Assembly (NCBI GenBank): GCA_030386875.1
Contig: CM059560.1
Location: 21,136,683-21,200,682, forward strand
Source: Morinoia aosen
Taxonomy: Eukaryota; Arthropoda; Malacostraca; Amphipoda; Talitridae
Direction: 5' to 3'
Length of the DNA stretch: 64,000 nt
The notes beneath the pieces are model-generated. The model was not told the DNA's origin, made no database searches, and saw only the letters and a list, made by a program, of their open reading frames with translations. Position 1 is the stretch's first letter, and each line of letters opens with the position of its first letter. Positions 9,993 to 20,345 of this stretch are shown here, one piece after another. The translations under genes were made by a program, and so were the position numbers.

Positions 9993-10277
9993 GTCACCAA
10001 AATGTTCCGGCCCTTTTCTCTAACAGGCCGCAAACAAACGCGAATGGGGTTCGAGAGTGACGAGCCGCAACGTGGTTTATAATTTATTGGTACTTCAGAG
10101 TAGATACAGGCTTGGTAGTCTTCAAGAAACAGTGAGGTCGGACGATAGTTGCTGGTACAAGTCTTCTACAACGCGTCTGTGATCTTGTACAAGTGCTCTG
10201 CGATGGTAACGCATCTGCTACTGGCCAGTGATGGCTCTGTCTAATGTGATCACCACGACAGCTGGCCGACAATGAAC
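9993..10277 (-). repeat. Inverted copy of the element's own R-U5-primer-site segment
   Basis: This 285-bp block is the reverse complement of 2826-3110: the LTR from the predicted cap site to its end, plus TTTTGGTGAC with the start of the primer site. By eye there is a single substitution and no indel. Element B lacks it: pol is followed directly by sequence matching both sides of the block in A. The edges equal those of minus-strand strong-stop DNA still joined to the last bases of its tRNA primer. GTCA is shared at the left junction, so that edge is ambiguous by a few bases. Confidence 0.9.
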
Positions 10278-10876
10278 TAGTTTGTAACTGTTTGTAACTG
10301 TTCATCCTTTATATTCTGAAAATGCCATTCCATATATGTATTTCAATGGTATTTAGTATGTAAGTTCGTTCTATGCGTTCTATGAGTTCTTAGCTTGTAA
10401 GTGCGTTCTTGAGTTCTTAAGACTTTATGTGTGTCTTGCTCTAGAAAATATTTCTGTTGCGCAAACACCTTCAGCCGAGATGATGAGGTGAGGATGTTGT
10501 CATGTTATCGTTGCGACATCTGAGTGTGCTCATCGGGTCGTGAGCTAGAATTGATAAACTGAGTTGGAGATGTCACCACAAGAGTGTGTATGCGCAACTG
10601 CGAGAATTCCCTCGCCTCTGTCGCAGATTGTTTGGCAAACAATGCCAGACACTGTGGTCGGAGTGAGTGTGTCGTAATGCGAATGAAGCGTGCCTTAGTA
10701 TGAAACCTGAGTATGAAATACTAACCCTAGTATGAAATGTAAATTGTTTATTTCAAACTTGGGGCCATGCTAATAAGCTGTATCGTTCTTTTCAGATTCC
10801 TGGAGCGACTCCTGAGCATCTCCGGAACAATTACACATTCCGATTTACAACATACGCATTCACTGCTTGAATTGTA
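10278..10876 (+). other. Spacer between pol and the small env-position genes
   Basis: No open gene is seen. A CTAAT branch-like sequence near 10769 and TTCTTTTCAG ending at 10795 form a good 3' splice site about 80 bp before the first small gene. The same arrangement is kept in element B. This suggests a spliced subgenomic mRNA, as Ty3/gypsy errantivirus-type elements use for env. Confidence 0.6.
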
Positions 10877-11104
10877 TTGATGTGTACCGGGGCTACTAAC
10901 CAACTCTGGCAGCCACAGGAATCGACTATCGTTTTAAAATTTAGGGTATCTAAAGAATTGTTACAGGAGGCCTATTGCAAATTAAACATATTCCTGAACC
11001 TTGATTCCCCTTTACGTACACGTGTTTTAGTGTATGAGGCCGGAAATGATATAGAACTAGTAATTCAAATAAGAATCGCTGCATTTCCAGCAACCATCCA
11101 GTGA
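10877..11104 (+). CDS. Small conserved env-position protein 1 of element A
   Basis: 75 residues, starting MMCTGATNQLWQPQES. The element B homologue has the same length, with 65 of 75 positions identical and mostly conservative changes, so the frame appears to be maintained by selection. It is predicted beta-rich with no membrane segment, and I recognise no family. It lies about 80 bp after a conserved splice acceptor, in the position where other elements carry env. It could be an exon of a larger spliced gene or a stand-alone accessory protein. Confidence 0.6.
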   Translation: MMCTGATNQLWQPQESTIVLKFRVSKELLQEAYCKLNIFLNLDSPLRTRVLVYEAGNDIELVIQIRIAAFPATIQ

Positions 11105-11224
11105 TAAAATAAATCTGTAATTACTAAAAACGATATTCACTATTAATCAATACTAACTACTTACGTAATTTCAAGCGGCACAATTCTAATCCCCGCATTG
11201 ATAGCTGCGTTCTGGCCCGCTAAG

Positions 11225-11551
11225 ATGGGAAATAAAGTATCGAATATTAATGTAGATGCCATATTAACGGCGATAAAGGCCAATAATGGCCAAATCTCGG
11301 ATGAACTTATTCGACACACTGAGGAAACAAGAGTTGATCTCATTCCTGACCAGTTAAGCGACATAATGTTGCTTCTGTACACAGTAATTACAATCATCCT
11401 TGCGGTGATGATTATCTACATAAAACGGGATCTACACAAGGTCATTAGCCGCATTAGTGGTGAGGACGTCGCATTGCGTCGAACCGCTTTAAAAGAAATC
11501 TGTAACGGTCCTAGGCAGATCCCTTCAGTCTCGCCTCAAGTTAGCGTGTAA
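11225..11551 (+). CDS. Small conserved membrane protein of element A with MGNKVS start
   Basis: 108 residues from MGNKVSNINVD, which fits the N-myristoylation pattern (Gly2, Ser6). One membrane segment lies near residues 48-70 (DIMLLLYTVITIILAVMIIY), followed by a basic tail. The first 50 residues are identical in element B. Codons upstream of this Met are also partly conserved (ISSGTILIPAL-like, hydrophobic), so an upstream exon could add a signal or second membrane segment; I chose the Met shared by both elements. I infer an envelope-like or membrane-targeting accessory role. No known family is recognised. Confidence 0.6.
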   Translation: MGNKVSNINVDAILTAIKANNGQISDELIRHTEETRVDLIPDQLSDIMLLLYTVITIILAVMIIYIKRDLHKVISRISGEDVALRRTALKEICNGPRQIPSVSPQVSV

Positions 11552-12636
11552 CTTTACAATTCTAGGCTCACACGTTTTGTATTGAATAACATAGATCTAA
11601 ATATCATGTTCTGATATTCCAATCTCCCGAGGAGTAAGAAAACCCCATGTCTTAGATTATCTCTATTCTATATGTTGTATTTTAAATAATTCTATTATAT
11701 ACGGTTCTGTTTTCGCTGTCAATATTATAACCTTTTTGTCGTTTTACTTGCCCCCTAGAATTGTTTTGTTCACCAGTAGTTCGCGAAGGACGAGAGCTTT
11801 TTGAAAATTTGAAGAACCATTTTAATTAAAATGATTGAAAAGCAGAAAGGCAGAATAACTACTTATATTCTCATCATGTAACGATCACTTGCGAATTTAA
11901 TTGTAATAATGCATCATCGGAGAGTTTTCATATTCAACGCATTTTTTAGCAGCGTGCCACGAAGAACTGTATCGCGAGAAAAATGTGCCACGAGATAGTT
12001 AAATTCTGGTATTGAAATCCGTAGATTTTTCTCTATTATTCTATTATTATTACGTTAATTTGAATCGTAGGATTTGAATCAAGTTGAACTTACCATTTGT
12101 AGTATTGTATTGTTTGCGTATTAAAACTTATATTCTATAACTTGAGTTGATTTATTCAGTACGCGTTTTGATGTTCGTTTTTGATATTCTGATATGTTAA
12201 ATTGTGCGATGTATCTTTTGTATCCGAAATATTTGAGGTATCCACGAATTCTATTACGAATAACGGACATTCTAAAAGCAGTTGATAAATTTAAGTTGAT
12301 AAACTTAATGATGAATGAACAAATTGTTTGAGCTAAGTGCATAGAGTGATTATTTGGCTGATTATAGATAATAAATCTGGTATTGAAGTGACACTAATAT
12401 ATAATATAGACACTAAAAATTGTTTAACACGATGTAGGATTACCGTTGAAATTTGTTTATGATGACAGCAAAGGCCATACCTGTCTACCTCTGTTCATAA
12501 TTCGGAAGCTTATACGTTCTGATTCTGAATTTTGTTATACGACGGATTGTAAGATTACTCGATAGTCACAGGAAAACCAAAGTAAATTAAATACCGATTT
12601 AAAAATTTTTATTGTAATAAAGAATTTTTAAAAATT
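11552..12636 (+). other. Long 3' noncoding part of element A
   Basis: About 1.1 kb, AT-rich, without a frame shared with element B. Some blocks are alignable to the equivalent 1 kb of B, such as the sequences near 12420-12560. I see nothing else in it. Confidence 0.5.
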
Positions 12637-12650
12637 GTGGGGGGAGCATA
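12637..12650 (+). other. Polypurine tract of element A
   Basis: GTGGGGGGAGCATA abuts the 3' LTR. Such a tract primes plus-strand synthesis. Element B has the related GAGGGGAGCAAA in the same place. Confidence 0.75.
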
Positions 12651-12971
12651 TGTGCGGCCGCCTCCTATATAAATAGAGTCGGTGAGAGATATCGTCGTTC
12701 ATTGTCGGCCAGCTGTCGTGGTGATCACATTAGACAGAGCCATCACTGGCCAGTAGCAGATGCGTTACCATCGCAGAGCACTTGTACAAGATCACAGATG
12801 CGTTGTAGAAGACTTGTACCAGCAACTATCGTCCGACCTCACTGTTTCTTGAAGACTACCAAGCCTGTATCTACTCTGAAGTACCAATAAATTATAAACC
12901 ACGTTGCGGCTCGTCACTCTCGAACCCCATTCGCGTTTGTTTGCGGCCTGTTAGAGAAAAGGGCCGGAACA
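12651..12971 (+). repeat. 3' LTR of element A
   Basis: 321 bp, identical by eye to 2780-3100, followed by the GTCT target duplication at 12972-12975. Confidence 0.95.
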
Positions 12972-12975
12972 GTCT

Positions 12976-13142
12976 TGAAGAAGCCAAGTCTTTTAGAGAT
13001 TGCAAGAACTCGTGCCAGTAGTGATCGCGTAGCCTGGACTTAAATAACTCGCTTAATTAAGCTTATCAAAGCGCTGAAACAGGAGGAAATCGTTTGCTGA
13101 TCGGTTGCATACGAAAGGGTCATTAACAGAGTCATCATGAAG
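12976..13142. other. Junction between element A and the LINE
   Basis: No gene is seen. It should contain the other side of the BEL/Pao relic interrupted by element A. A 19-bp word, AGGGTCATTAACAGAGTCA, occurs at 13116 and again at 13141, a 25-bp tandem step that may mark the LINE's 5' region. Confidence 0.35.
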
Positions 13143-14610
13143 GGTCATTAACAGAGTCACGTCTAAATGATCTCTTTGATGAGATCGAACGCGCACCTCC
13201 TTTCAGGAACTATATAATTAGTTTCAAAGGTTTGAGCCTCTCGTCCCATAATCTCACGAAGTTGAAAAATCTGATCATGACAAGGAATCTTTTTTCTCAT
13301 ATTTATGTGGTGAGTGCCTGCAGTGGGCAGCAATTGTACATGGCATCGAGCCTGTGCAGAAAAATTGGTCTTAAACTGATTCCGCTGCGAGCAAATGTAA
13401 AAACCGGTCCTGTCAATGAAGCTTACAACAATGTCAGCACTTGGCCCGTTATGCGAGAAGACACGCATCATTTTCTTCAACAAATTGCTCTAAAATCACC
13501 TCTGAGACTAACTTCACATTTTATCTCCTATGTCAGAAACTCCCATGATCTGAATGAAGAAATTGAATACTGTAATGATTATGCAAAACAGCAAAATGAG
13601 TTGAATGATTGTTCTAAGTTGACCGCCTATCCACGTGAAACCTCCAGCAGCATAAACCGATGTTTGCCTTCATATAACAAACCCTCTCTACCCCTCTCCT
13701 CCCGATGTTTGCCCTCATATAACATGCCCTCTCCAGCATCCGCCACAAACAATTGCGGAGTGCCTACAAAAAAATAGGTTTTCATTGCTATCCAATGCTG
13801 ATGAAGAGGATGAAAAGCCCCTCTTAGACACGAGTATAAATCAACATCCAATCACATACTCGAAGCAGTGAAATCAACAGGAACAGAGAAATCGCTGCAA
13901 AATTGCAGTCAACAATCGATGGAAAATCCACTCCCCAACTGTATGCACAACCATCATCAGAAAAATATAATTGACACGAGCATTTCTCAGTTCTCTGCAA
14001 ATCCCCATACAAGAAATCACCACAGAGCGGGAATTCAGAGCCAGAAAAACGTAAATTCCCCGCACCTCTCAGAATCTCTTAATGATGTAAAAAGTGCGAA
14101 AAAAACGTCTCCAGCCCCATTTGTGAACGCATGAATTCCACAATGGATGAATTGAAACGATCATGGAACATAAAACTGATTCCCACCAAAGCCGATGGAC
14201 TCTGCCTCCTCCACGCAGTAGCTCATCTACTTACAAAACAACCAGCATCAAAATGGAATTACAATTCCCTAAAGGCTGTAATCAAAACAGAGAGTGAAGC
14301 AAACAACAGCACATACGCTAAGTTTGTAGACAAGAACAGTGGAGACATTTAAAACCTCATAGATAATTACATTGACGAAAAACATTTTGACCAAGCTGCT
14401 GTAGACTTTATACCACTAATCATTTCAAATGTGACAGGCCAAAAACTTCTCGTCCTGGATGAACAGGATCATTGTGTTTTGAAAATATCAGTCGTTCCCA
14501 ATTCAGAGTTATCAAATAATAACCCTCCACTGCTGCTCCATCGTAAAAACGATCACTACAGTGCTCTTGTCACACAAGGCAAAAATCAGACCGGGGTTAC
14601 CTCATCTTGA
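13143..14610 (+). pseudogene. LINE 5' coding region with OTU-like protease domain, broken
   Basis: An open frame to 13777 (unrecognised, with FSHIYVVSACSGQQLYMASS), then Pro/Ser/Asn-rich linkers in changing frames. From 14131 a domain contains ADGLCLLHAVAHLL, the D-G-x-C-nucleophile box of OTU proteases. Near 14540 KNDHYSALV follows, fitting the catalytic His box. In-frame stops fall at 14350 and 14608. The OTU stretch and the endonuclease downstream are in the same frame, separated only by these stops. OTU enzymes remove ubiquitin in host cells; its job in a retroelement is unknown. The domain call rests on two motifs. Confidence 0.5.
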
Positions 14611-17574
14611 CAGAGTGCCGCTACCCAGCCAAATAGTAGACTTTCTTACATAGCAGATGCTGGGCCAAACACCCTGGGCAACCTAGACAAAATCGATAAA
14701 TTCCCTGAACGATCCCATCGAGATAGTAACTTCGCTACCTTTAAAAAGAGTGCTAACATAGGTAAAATCAAAATCAAGCATGTAAATGCTCGAAGCCTGA
14801 ATGGTAAATTGGATGAAATCAGAGTAATGTTGGTCACTGAAAAAATTGACATTTTGTGTGTCTCGGAAACATGGTTTGACTCACGAAACCAAAGTTCATT
14901 TTTTAACATTCCTGATTACGTGCTGTACCGCTACGATGGCGCTAAAACCAGCCGAGGTAGTGGATCTTGTATTTTTGTGAAAGAAATGTACTCAACATCT
15001 TCACTCCTAGCGAATAAAGTTTGCGAAGGCATTGAACTGGTTTGGTTAGAAGTGCAAATAAATAAACACAAATCAATCATTGGCAGCCTTTACTGGCACC
15101 CATCGTCTCCCCTAAATCTAACACTAGATTTCATTGAGGAAACCTTCAAAGAAATCCTTCAGGCAAAAAAATCATTCTTTGCTTTCGGAGATTTCAATGT
15201 TGACCTAACGGACAAAAACAATCAGCTAAGCAAACTATTGTATAAACTAAGCCTATCACAAATGGTCAAAGAACCGACTCGCATCACTAAAGTCTCTGCA
15301 ACTCTCCTCGATCTGGCAATCACTAATAATCCCACCGCAATACTTAGTACAGTAATATCACCTTCAATTTCCGATCACCACTCAATAGAATGTGAAATTA
15401 ATATTGCGAAGGAAAGACAAAAATACCGCTTAATGACCTATCGCTCGAAAAGGCACTATTCAGCAGAACTATTTCAAGAAAAACTACTCGATAGGTCTAC
15501 CGAATTCCAGAAAATGATGCAATCTGACGATGTTGACATACAAGTGTCAATCTTCAACGAGAACTTCACAGCAGCTCTCGACGAATGTGCACCTTACGTC
15601 ACCAAAAAAAAAAAACAAGCCAAAACGGACTGTTTGGATTACTGACGAAGTTAAAGAGATGAGCAGAATAAAGAAAGCTAACTTGCGAGAGTACAAAAAC
15701 ACTAGATCAAACAGTACCTTATACAAGAGATATCATGAACATGAAAAAATTCTTCGAAAGAAAATCACTGAAGCGAAACAAACTCCCTTCCACCAGGCAC
15801 TGATAACGGCTAAAAATAACCCGAAGCGAACTTGGGAAATCATTAGTGAGGTAGCCCCATATAAAAATTTAGATCGCATAAGTAATTTTAAAAATCCCTT
15901 GGCAACAGCCACGGATTTCAACACATTCTTTTCAAAAGTAGGGGCTCAAGTTTTCAGTGAGGTGTGCACCAATCCAGATGAAACGACAATTGAAAATTCA
16001 TGTCCCACTGCACCCTCGAGGACTGATGTCAAGTGGAGACCACGCCCTGTCGATTTACCGGAGTTACGAAACATCTTATACTCACTAAAAACCACAAAGG
16101 CAGTTGGACATGATGGTATCAGTCTTCAATATATCAAAGACAGTTTCCCTGTTACAGCACCATGGATTCGTCTGATAATACATCAATAGTAACCAACACG
16201 TTTCCAAACCAATGGAAACACTCCATTATTAGACCGTTGCACAAAAGTGGTGACCTAAATACAGCATCAAACTACAGGCCCATCAGTCTTTTGCCTGTCA
16301 TGTCCAAACTATTGGAGAAAGTGGTGACAAATCAACTGTCATTTCACCTGGACGAGTCAAATCTACTCCACCAAAATCAATATGCCTATAGAAGAAATAC
16401 TAGCACTCAAGACGCTCTGCTCAATATATCTGAAAAAATATACAGTGACATCGACCAAAAGAATGTAACACTCTTGCTGCTACTCAATCTCTCTAAAGCG
16501 TTTGATAGCGTCGAACTTGAAAGACTTCTACGTAAAATACTGAACTTGGGAATAGACACGCAATGGTTTGAAAGTTACTTGTCAAATCGATCTCATGCAG
16601 TCCGCATAGAAAACAAATTGTCCCCATTCATTCAAAACAATTTTGGTGTTCCCCAAGGATCCATTCTTGGTCCGCTACTGTTTTCTATTTTCATTAATGA
16701 TTTCCCTCCAATGCCTTCTAACACACGGATCTCAATGTATGCAGATGATGTTCAAATTGCAATAACAAGTTCTGTATCGGAAATACCACAGACGCAAATT
16801 AAAGCTGAAACTTTACTGACTAGCCTGAAATCATGGTACTACCGAAATGGTCTCAAATTAAATGCTAATAAAACACAATGCATTATTTTTGGATCCAAAG
16901 ATGCAATTAAAAAAACTTCAGATCTTACTCTTGCAGTTGGAAATGATAAAATTAATGCATCAGAAAAAGTTAAAAATCTAGGTATCTGGTTCGATAGAAA
17001 TATGTCCTTCAAATCTCACGTTGAGACTACTTGCAACAAAATCTACGGAACTTTAATGTTTTTTCATCGTATAAAAAGTATGCTAGACGAAAAATCCAGA
17101 TTATTAGCCAATCAATCCCTTGTGTTATCGCGCATTGACTACTGCAGCCTAGTATGGGGAGACTTACCTCAATACCTTCAAAGGGACTTACAAAAATGCA
17201 TGAATTTTGCAGCCAAGGTGGTATGCAACGGTAATTTCAAAAGAAGTGATCACGTAACCCCTCTCCTCAATAAACTCGGCTGGATTCCTATCCAAGAAAG
17301 GCTCCTCATGCAGATGGCCCAATACGTATTCTCCTCGTTATATCTTCCTCAGAGCAATGCTGAGATAGTGCGTTTCCATCCACCCACTGTAAACAATCAA
17401 AAACCTAACAGAAACAATAATGCCTTAGTCAACTATCGTTCATCTCACTTAGGGCAAAAGGCTCTGTCCATATCAGGCGCCTTACTGTGGAACAAACTTC
17501 CCCTGAGTATTAAAGTCCCTCAAAGACCGAGAGAATTTAAAGCCAAAATAACTCGTCATCTTGTGTCTCAATAA
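14611..17574 (+). pseudogene. LINE endonuclease-reverse transcriptase, two frameshifts
   Basis: The APE endonuclease starts with HVNARSLNGKLDEI, then DILCVSETW, SLYWHPSS, FGDFNVDL and SDHHSIEC, the classic exonuclease-endonuclease-phosphatase boxes. The reverse transcriptase shows NYRPISLLPVMSKLLEK, LLNLSKAFDSV, GVPQGSILGPLLF, the catalytic YADDVQI and LGIWFD. A C-terminal extension ends KAKITRHLVSQ. The frame changes near a long A-run around 15605 and again near 16180, so the single protein is split into three overlapping frames. Function in the family: nicking target DNA and priming cDNA synthesis there. The Asp in FDSV and the ADD are present. Confidence 0.85.
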
Positions 17575-19241
17575 TAATTTTTAGTTACAGAACATGCTGA
17601 ATGAGTACTGACGAATCTCATTTGCCTGGTACCTCCATTGCTGAACAATCTCCCTCGCTCATTGTTTTATAATTCAAGACATCACACAACAGTTTTGAAG
17701 TATGCGTAGGTATTATGATTTGACCGCCTATACGTTGTCACTTGCAAACATGCTTACTTGTATATGTGTGTACGTATATAGGTGTATGTGCGCATATGGG
17801 TGTGTATATGTGCACGTACACCTGTGTGCACTAGAGTAGATAAACCAGTCGAAGGTTGAATTTTGTCATTCCTCTCCGTTTCTGTGCAAGCATCAAACTA
17901 GACCGTCATGGTAACTATGTGTGTGTGTGTTTATCAATAGCAGACATTCTGCACCCTATTACAAAGATAATGTGTTTTTTTCCTAATATGAAATTGTAAA
18001 GCATCCATGTAAAAAAAATAAATTCGTTGTGTGATCATCCATTTAAACTGCAGTAATATGCTTATTCTGCTTATAGTTATATGCTTATAAGAATGTGATA
18101 CCTAAGTTTGTTTATCAATTGCCGACAATTTGCGCCATATTTCAAAGATAATGTGATTTTTTTCTATTTTTTTCCTTTATAGGACATTAATGTTTCCTTT
18201 CTTATTCACGTCCCACAATCGTTTTCATGTTTCTGACTTAAGTAGACTGTTTTGTGCCACTATTTTTAGTACAAAATTTTATAAAATTTATGCTATAATA
18301 AAAGATATTTTCTCTGTTTCCCTCGATTGGATTTCTGGTTTATACTGACTAGTTTATGCTGATATTTGCGCACATGCTTACTTGTGTATATGTGTACGTG
18401 TGCACGCTATGCGTATGACACTCTGTAGAATGCGTATGTATTGCCTCGATGCATATAGAAATGCATTTGTGAATGCTTACGAGTTTGGTGTAAGTATGTG
18501 CGTGGGTATGTGTGTGCATGTGTATATATTTACATGTATACGTGCACATATGTGTGTACTAGACTGACAACTAGCATTTTACAAGAGATAATGGTCCTTT
18601 TTCTGTGCACTCTCAACTTGTAACATTACCTAACTCGTCATCTCTTTATTATTGTAAAGCATTCATGTAAAAACTATACATTTGTTGTGCGATCATCCAT
18701 CTATATTTAAATAAAATGCTTATTAACTAATGACCGTTATGTTAAAATTGTTGAATCAGAAATACAAAACTTATAATCTTCTTGGTCCTCATGCTTATGT
18801 GTACATATATGTATATATATATATGTATATGTATGTGTGTGTGTGTGTGTATGGATATATACACGCATACATACGTATATGTACATATGTGTGTATATGG
18901 GTATATATATATATATTTAAGCTTCCTTAAAATGACACTTGTGAACATTGACCGAAACAAGCGATTTCATATATTATTTCCTGGCGTCAAGAATTGCGAA
19001 GTTTTATGTCATGTACGTGTAAACTGTCAAAAGCGTTTTCATCCCACAATGAAAATGCATCGTCCATGAAATTGTGTTATCTCTTATAATTATCATTACA
19101 TGTATTATCAAATGTAGATTAAGCTAGATTAGGAGTTCATTGCCCTCAATCATTTCTTTTCGACTAGTGACACGAGTTTTTCATTACTCTTGTGTGTGTA
19201 TCATCTAAGTGTATTAATTTTAAGATATTTTAAAAACCAAT
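17575..19241 (+). repeat. LINE 3' noncoding region made of duplicated, microsatellite-rich blocks
   Basis: Blocks are repeated in diverged form. CATGCTTACTTGTATATGTG occurs near 17750 and a relative lies near 18373. TTTATCAATNGCNGACA-type sequence occurs near 17931 and 18111. ATTGTAAAGCATNCATGTAAAA with the following GATCATCCAT occurs near 17993 and 18654. (GT)n and (TA)n tracts lie at 17760-17830, 18490-18560 and 18790-18925. Open frames here are low-complexity. Confidence 0.6.
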
Positions 19242-19292
19242 GATGGTACTTTTGTACCATCTCTATTGGAAATAAACTGTTTCTTTCTTTCA
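19242..19292 (+). terminator. LINE 3' end: hairpin, AATAAA and TTTC tail
   Basis: GATGGTAC-TTTT-GTACCATC (19242-19261) is a perfect 8-bp stem with a four-base loop. GGAAATAAA follows, then TTTCTTTCTTTC. Hairpins plus short tandem tails at the 3' end are how CR1/L2-type LINE RNAs are recognised by their own enzyme. Confidence 0.65.
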
Positions 19293-19522
19293 TTAGAGCT
19301 GTGCCTATATGCACGCGCATATGAAATCATGAGTGCATAAAATATGCGGCTTAAGGTTACATATATGCGATTGCGGAGTGTCGTATGCACAGTACTCGCA
19401 TTTATATGCGAACAATATGCGATCAAGTCTTGCACATGCACGGCTGAATGACCGACTTCAGTTAGTTGGAACTTATTCGATATTGTAAATATTGAACTTT
19501 AAGGTAATGATTCATTACAATA

Positions 19523-20140
19523 GTGTTCAGTTTCAGAATAAGAGGCAAAAAGGTGCTCACCAAGTAGAAGATGTCCGAATAAAAACTTTTTCTTCTATGA
19601 AATTTTCTGAAGAAAGAGACATTGAGATATTAGCCGTTTATTGATTTAAAGGATGAAATTTAATGACTAAATTACTCGCAATATTTATTTGAATTTACGT
19701 TGATCGAGCGAAATCTTTTAGTTGCATGACCTCCTAGATCTCCTTACATGACTCCATTCGATTTAATTTTTTGGAGAACACGTGAAGAGCCTTGTCTATG
19801 CTACACTCAATGAGTCTGAGGAAGATCTTGTGACTAGAATTGCAGTGGCTGCTGGCGAGATACCTAAATGCCAGACGTGTTTCCTAATATCCGGCAGTCG
19901 TTAAGGCTAACATTCGAAAAGTGCATTGATGTAGGTGGAACACATTTGAACAATTTTTTAAAGTAAATTCAAAATAAATATTGCGAGTAATGGTGCCATT
20001 AAATTTCATCATTTAAAACAATAAACAGCTAATATCTCACGACCCCGATTTTTGGGGAAAATTTAATAGAATTTAAAGTGTTTATTTAGCCATTTTCTAC
20101 TTGGTGTGAAATTTTGTACCTCGTGTTCTGAAACACTCAG
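19523..20140 (+). mobile_element. Tc1/mariner-like relic with long terminal inverted repeats
   Basis: The ends are diverged inverted repeats of roughly 170-190 bp (about 19523-19696 and 19960-20140), recognisable by shared blocks such as ATATTAGC(C/T)GTTTATTG and TACTCGCAATATTTAT. The interior keeps scraps of a transposase C-terminus: a stretch like RSPDLTP...FW followed by VKSLVYAT in broken frames, and near 19923 TGCATTGATGTAGGTGG encoding CIDVGG before the stop. TA sits at both outer edges. It is inactive, with the interior largely deleted. Confidence 0.6.
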
Positions 20141-20154
20141 TATACAAAATTGTG

Positions 20155-20345
20155 TACTCGACCCTTGATAAATGATGGGATTTAATATTGTCTATTTACG
20201 ATTTCTCCACATGTGGATCATAAAGAAATATATCCAATCTAATAGTACCCGCGATTAAAATATTCTAGTACTAGTGCACTGGTGAAACTTGCATCACAGA
20301 TACAGTCATTAAGCATCTTTCAGAGCGTGAAAAGGAGACAGACCG
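20155..20345 (-). repeat. Left member of a 3.2-kb-spaced inverted repeat pair
   Basis: The reverse complement aligns with 23365-23560. Shared words include AAAGATGCTTAATGA, CCAGTGCACTAGTAC and TTTTAATCGCGGG, and the flanks stay alignable with indels. The pair brackets the nested DNA elements at 21371-23055. A third fragment of the same sequence (CCTGTCATTTTTGACGG) lies near 24135. Probably copies of one short interspersed repeat. Confidence 0.55.

Larger units (their letters stand above)
2780..12971 (+). mobile_element. LTR element A: whole-looking Ty3/gypsy copy with env-position genes
   Basis: The two 321-bp LTRs (2780-3100, 12651-12971) look identical by eye, begin TG and end CA, and are flanked by the 4-bp target duplication GTCT (2776-2779, 12972-12975). 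Parts in order: 5' LTR, primer site, leader, gag, pol with the order protease-reverse transcriptase-RNase H-integrase (diagnostic of Ty3/gypsy), an inverted R-U5 segment, two small env-position genes, a long 3' noncoding part, a polypurine tract and the 3' LTR. No break is evident in the major frames and the LTR identity implies a very recent insertion. It is inserted next to a BEL/Pao relic. Its closest relative in the window is element B. Confidence 0.92.
13143..19292 (+). mobile_element. LINE (CR1/L2-like), broken, with OTU-like domain and TTTC-rich tail
   Basis: Parts: a decayed first region, an OTU-like cysteine protease domain, an APE-type endonuclease, a LINE reverse transcriptase with its C-terminal extension, and a long microsatellite-rich 3' noncoding part. 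That part ends in a perfect hairpin, an AATAAA signal and a short (TTTC)n tail. Tail and reverse transcriptase style suggest the CR1/L2/Daphne side of the LINE tree; the clade is not certain. The 5' edge is uncertain. Several frame changes show it is inactive. Confidence 0.8.

Noticed and set aside
13116-13166. Short spaced repeats (AGGGTCATTAACAGAGTCA) as a CRISPR-like array
   Set aside because: Only two copies with a few bases between them in a eukaryotic repeat context; a simple tandem step.
19298-19447. Possible small hAT-type MITE starting near AGAGCTGTGCC and ending near GCACGGCTGA
   Set aside because: The ends are only roughly inverted (AGCTGTGC against AGCCGTGC) and I found no 8-bp target duplication.
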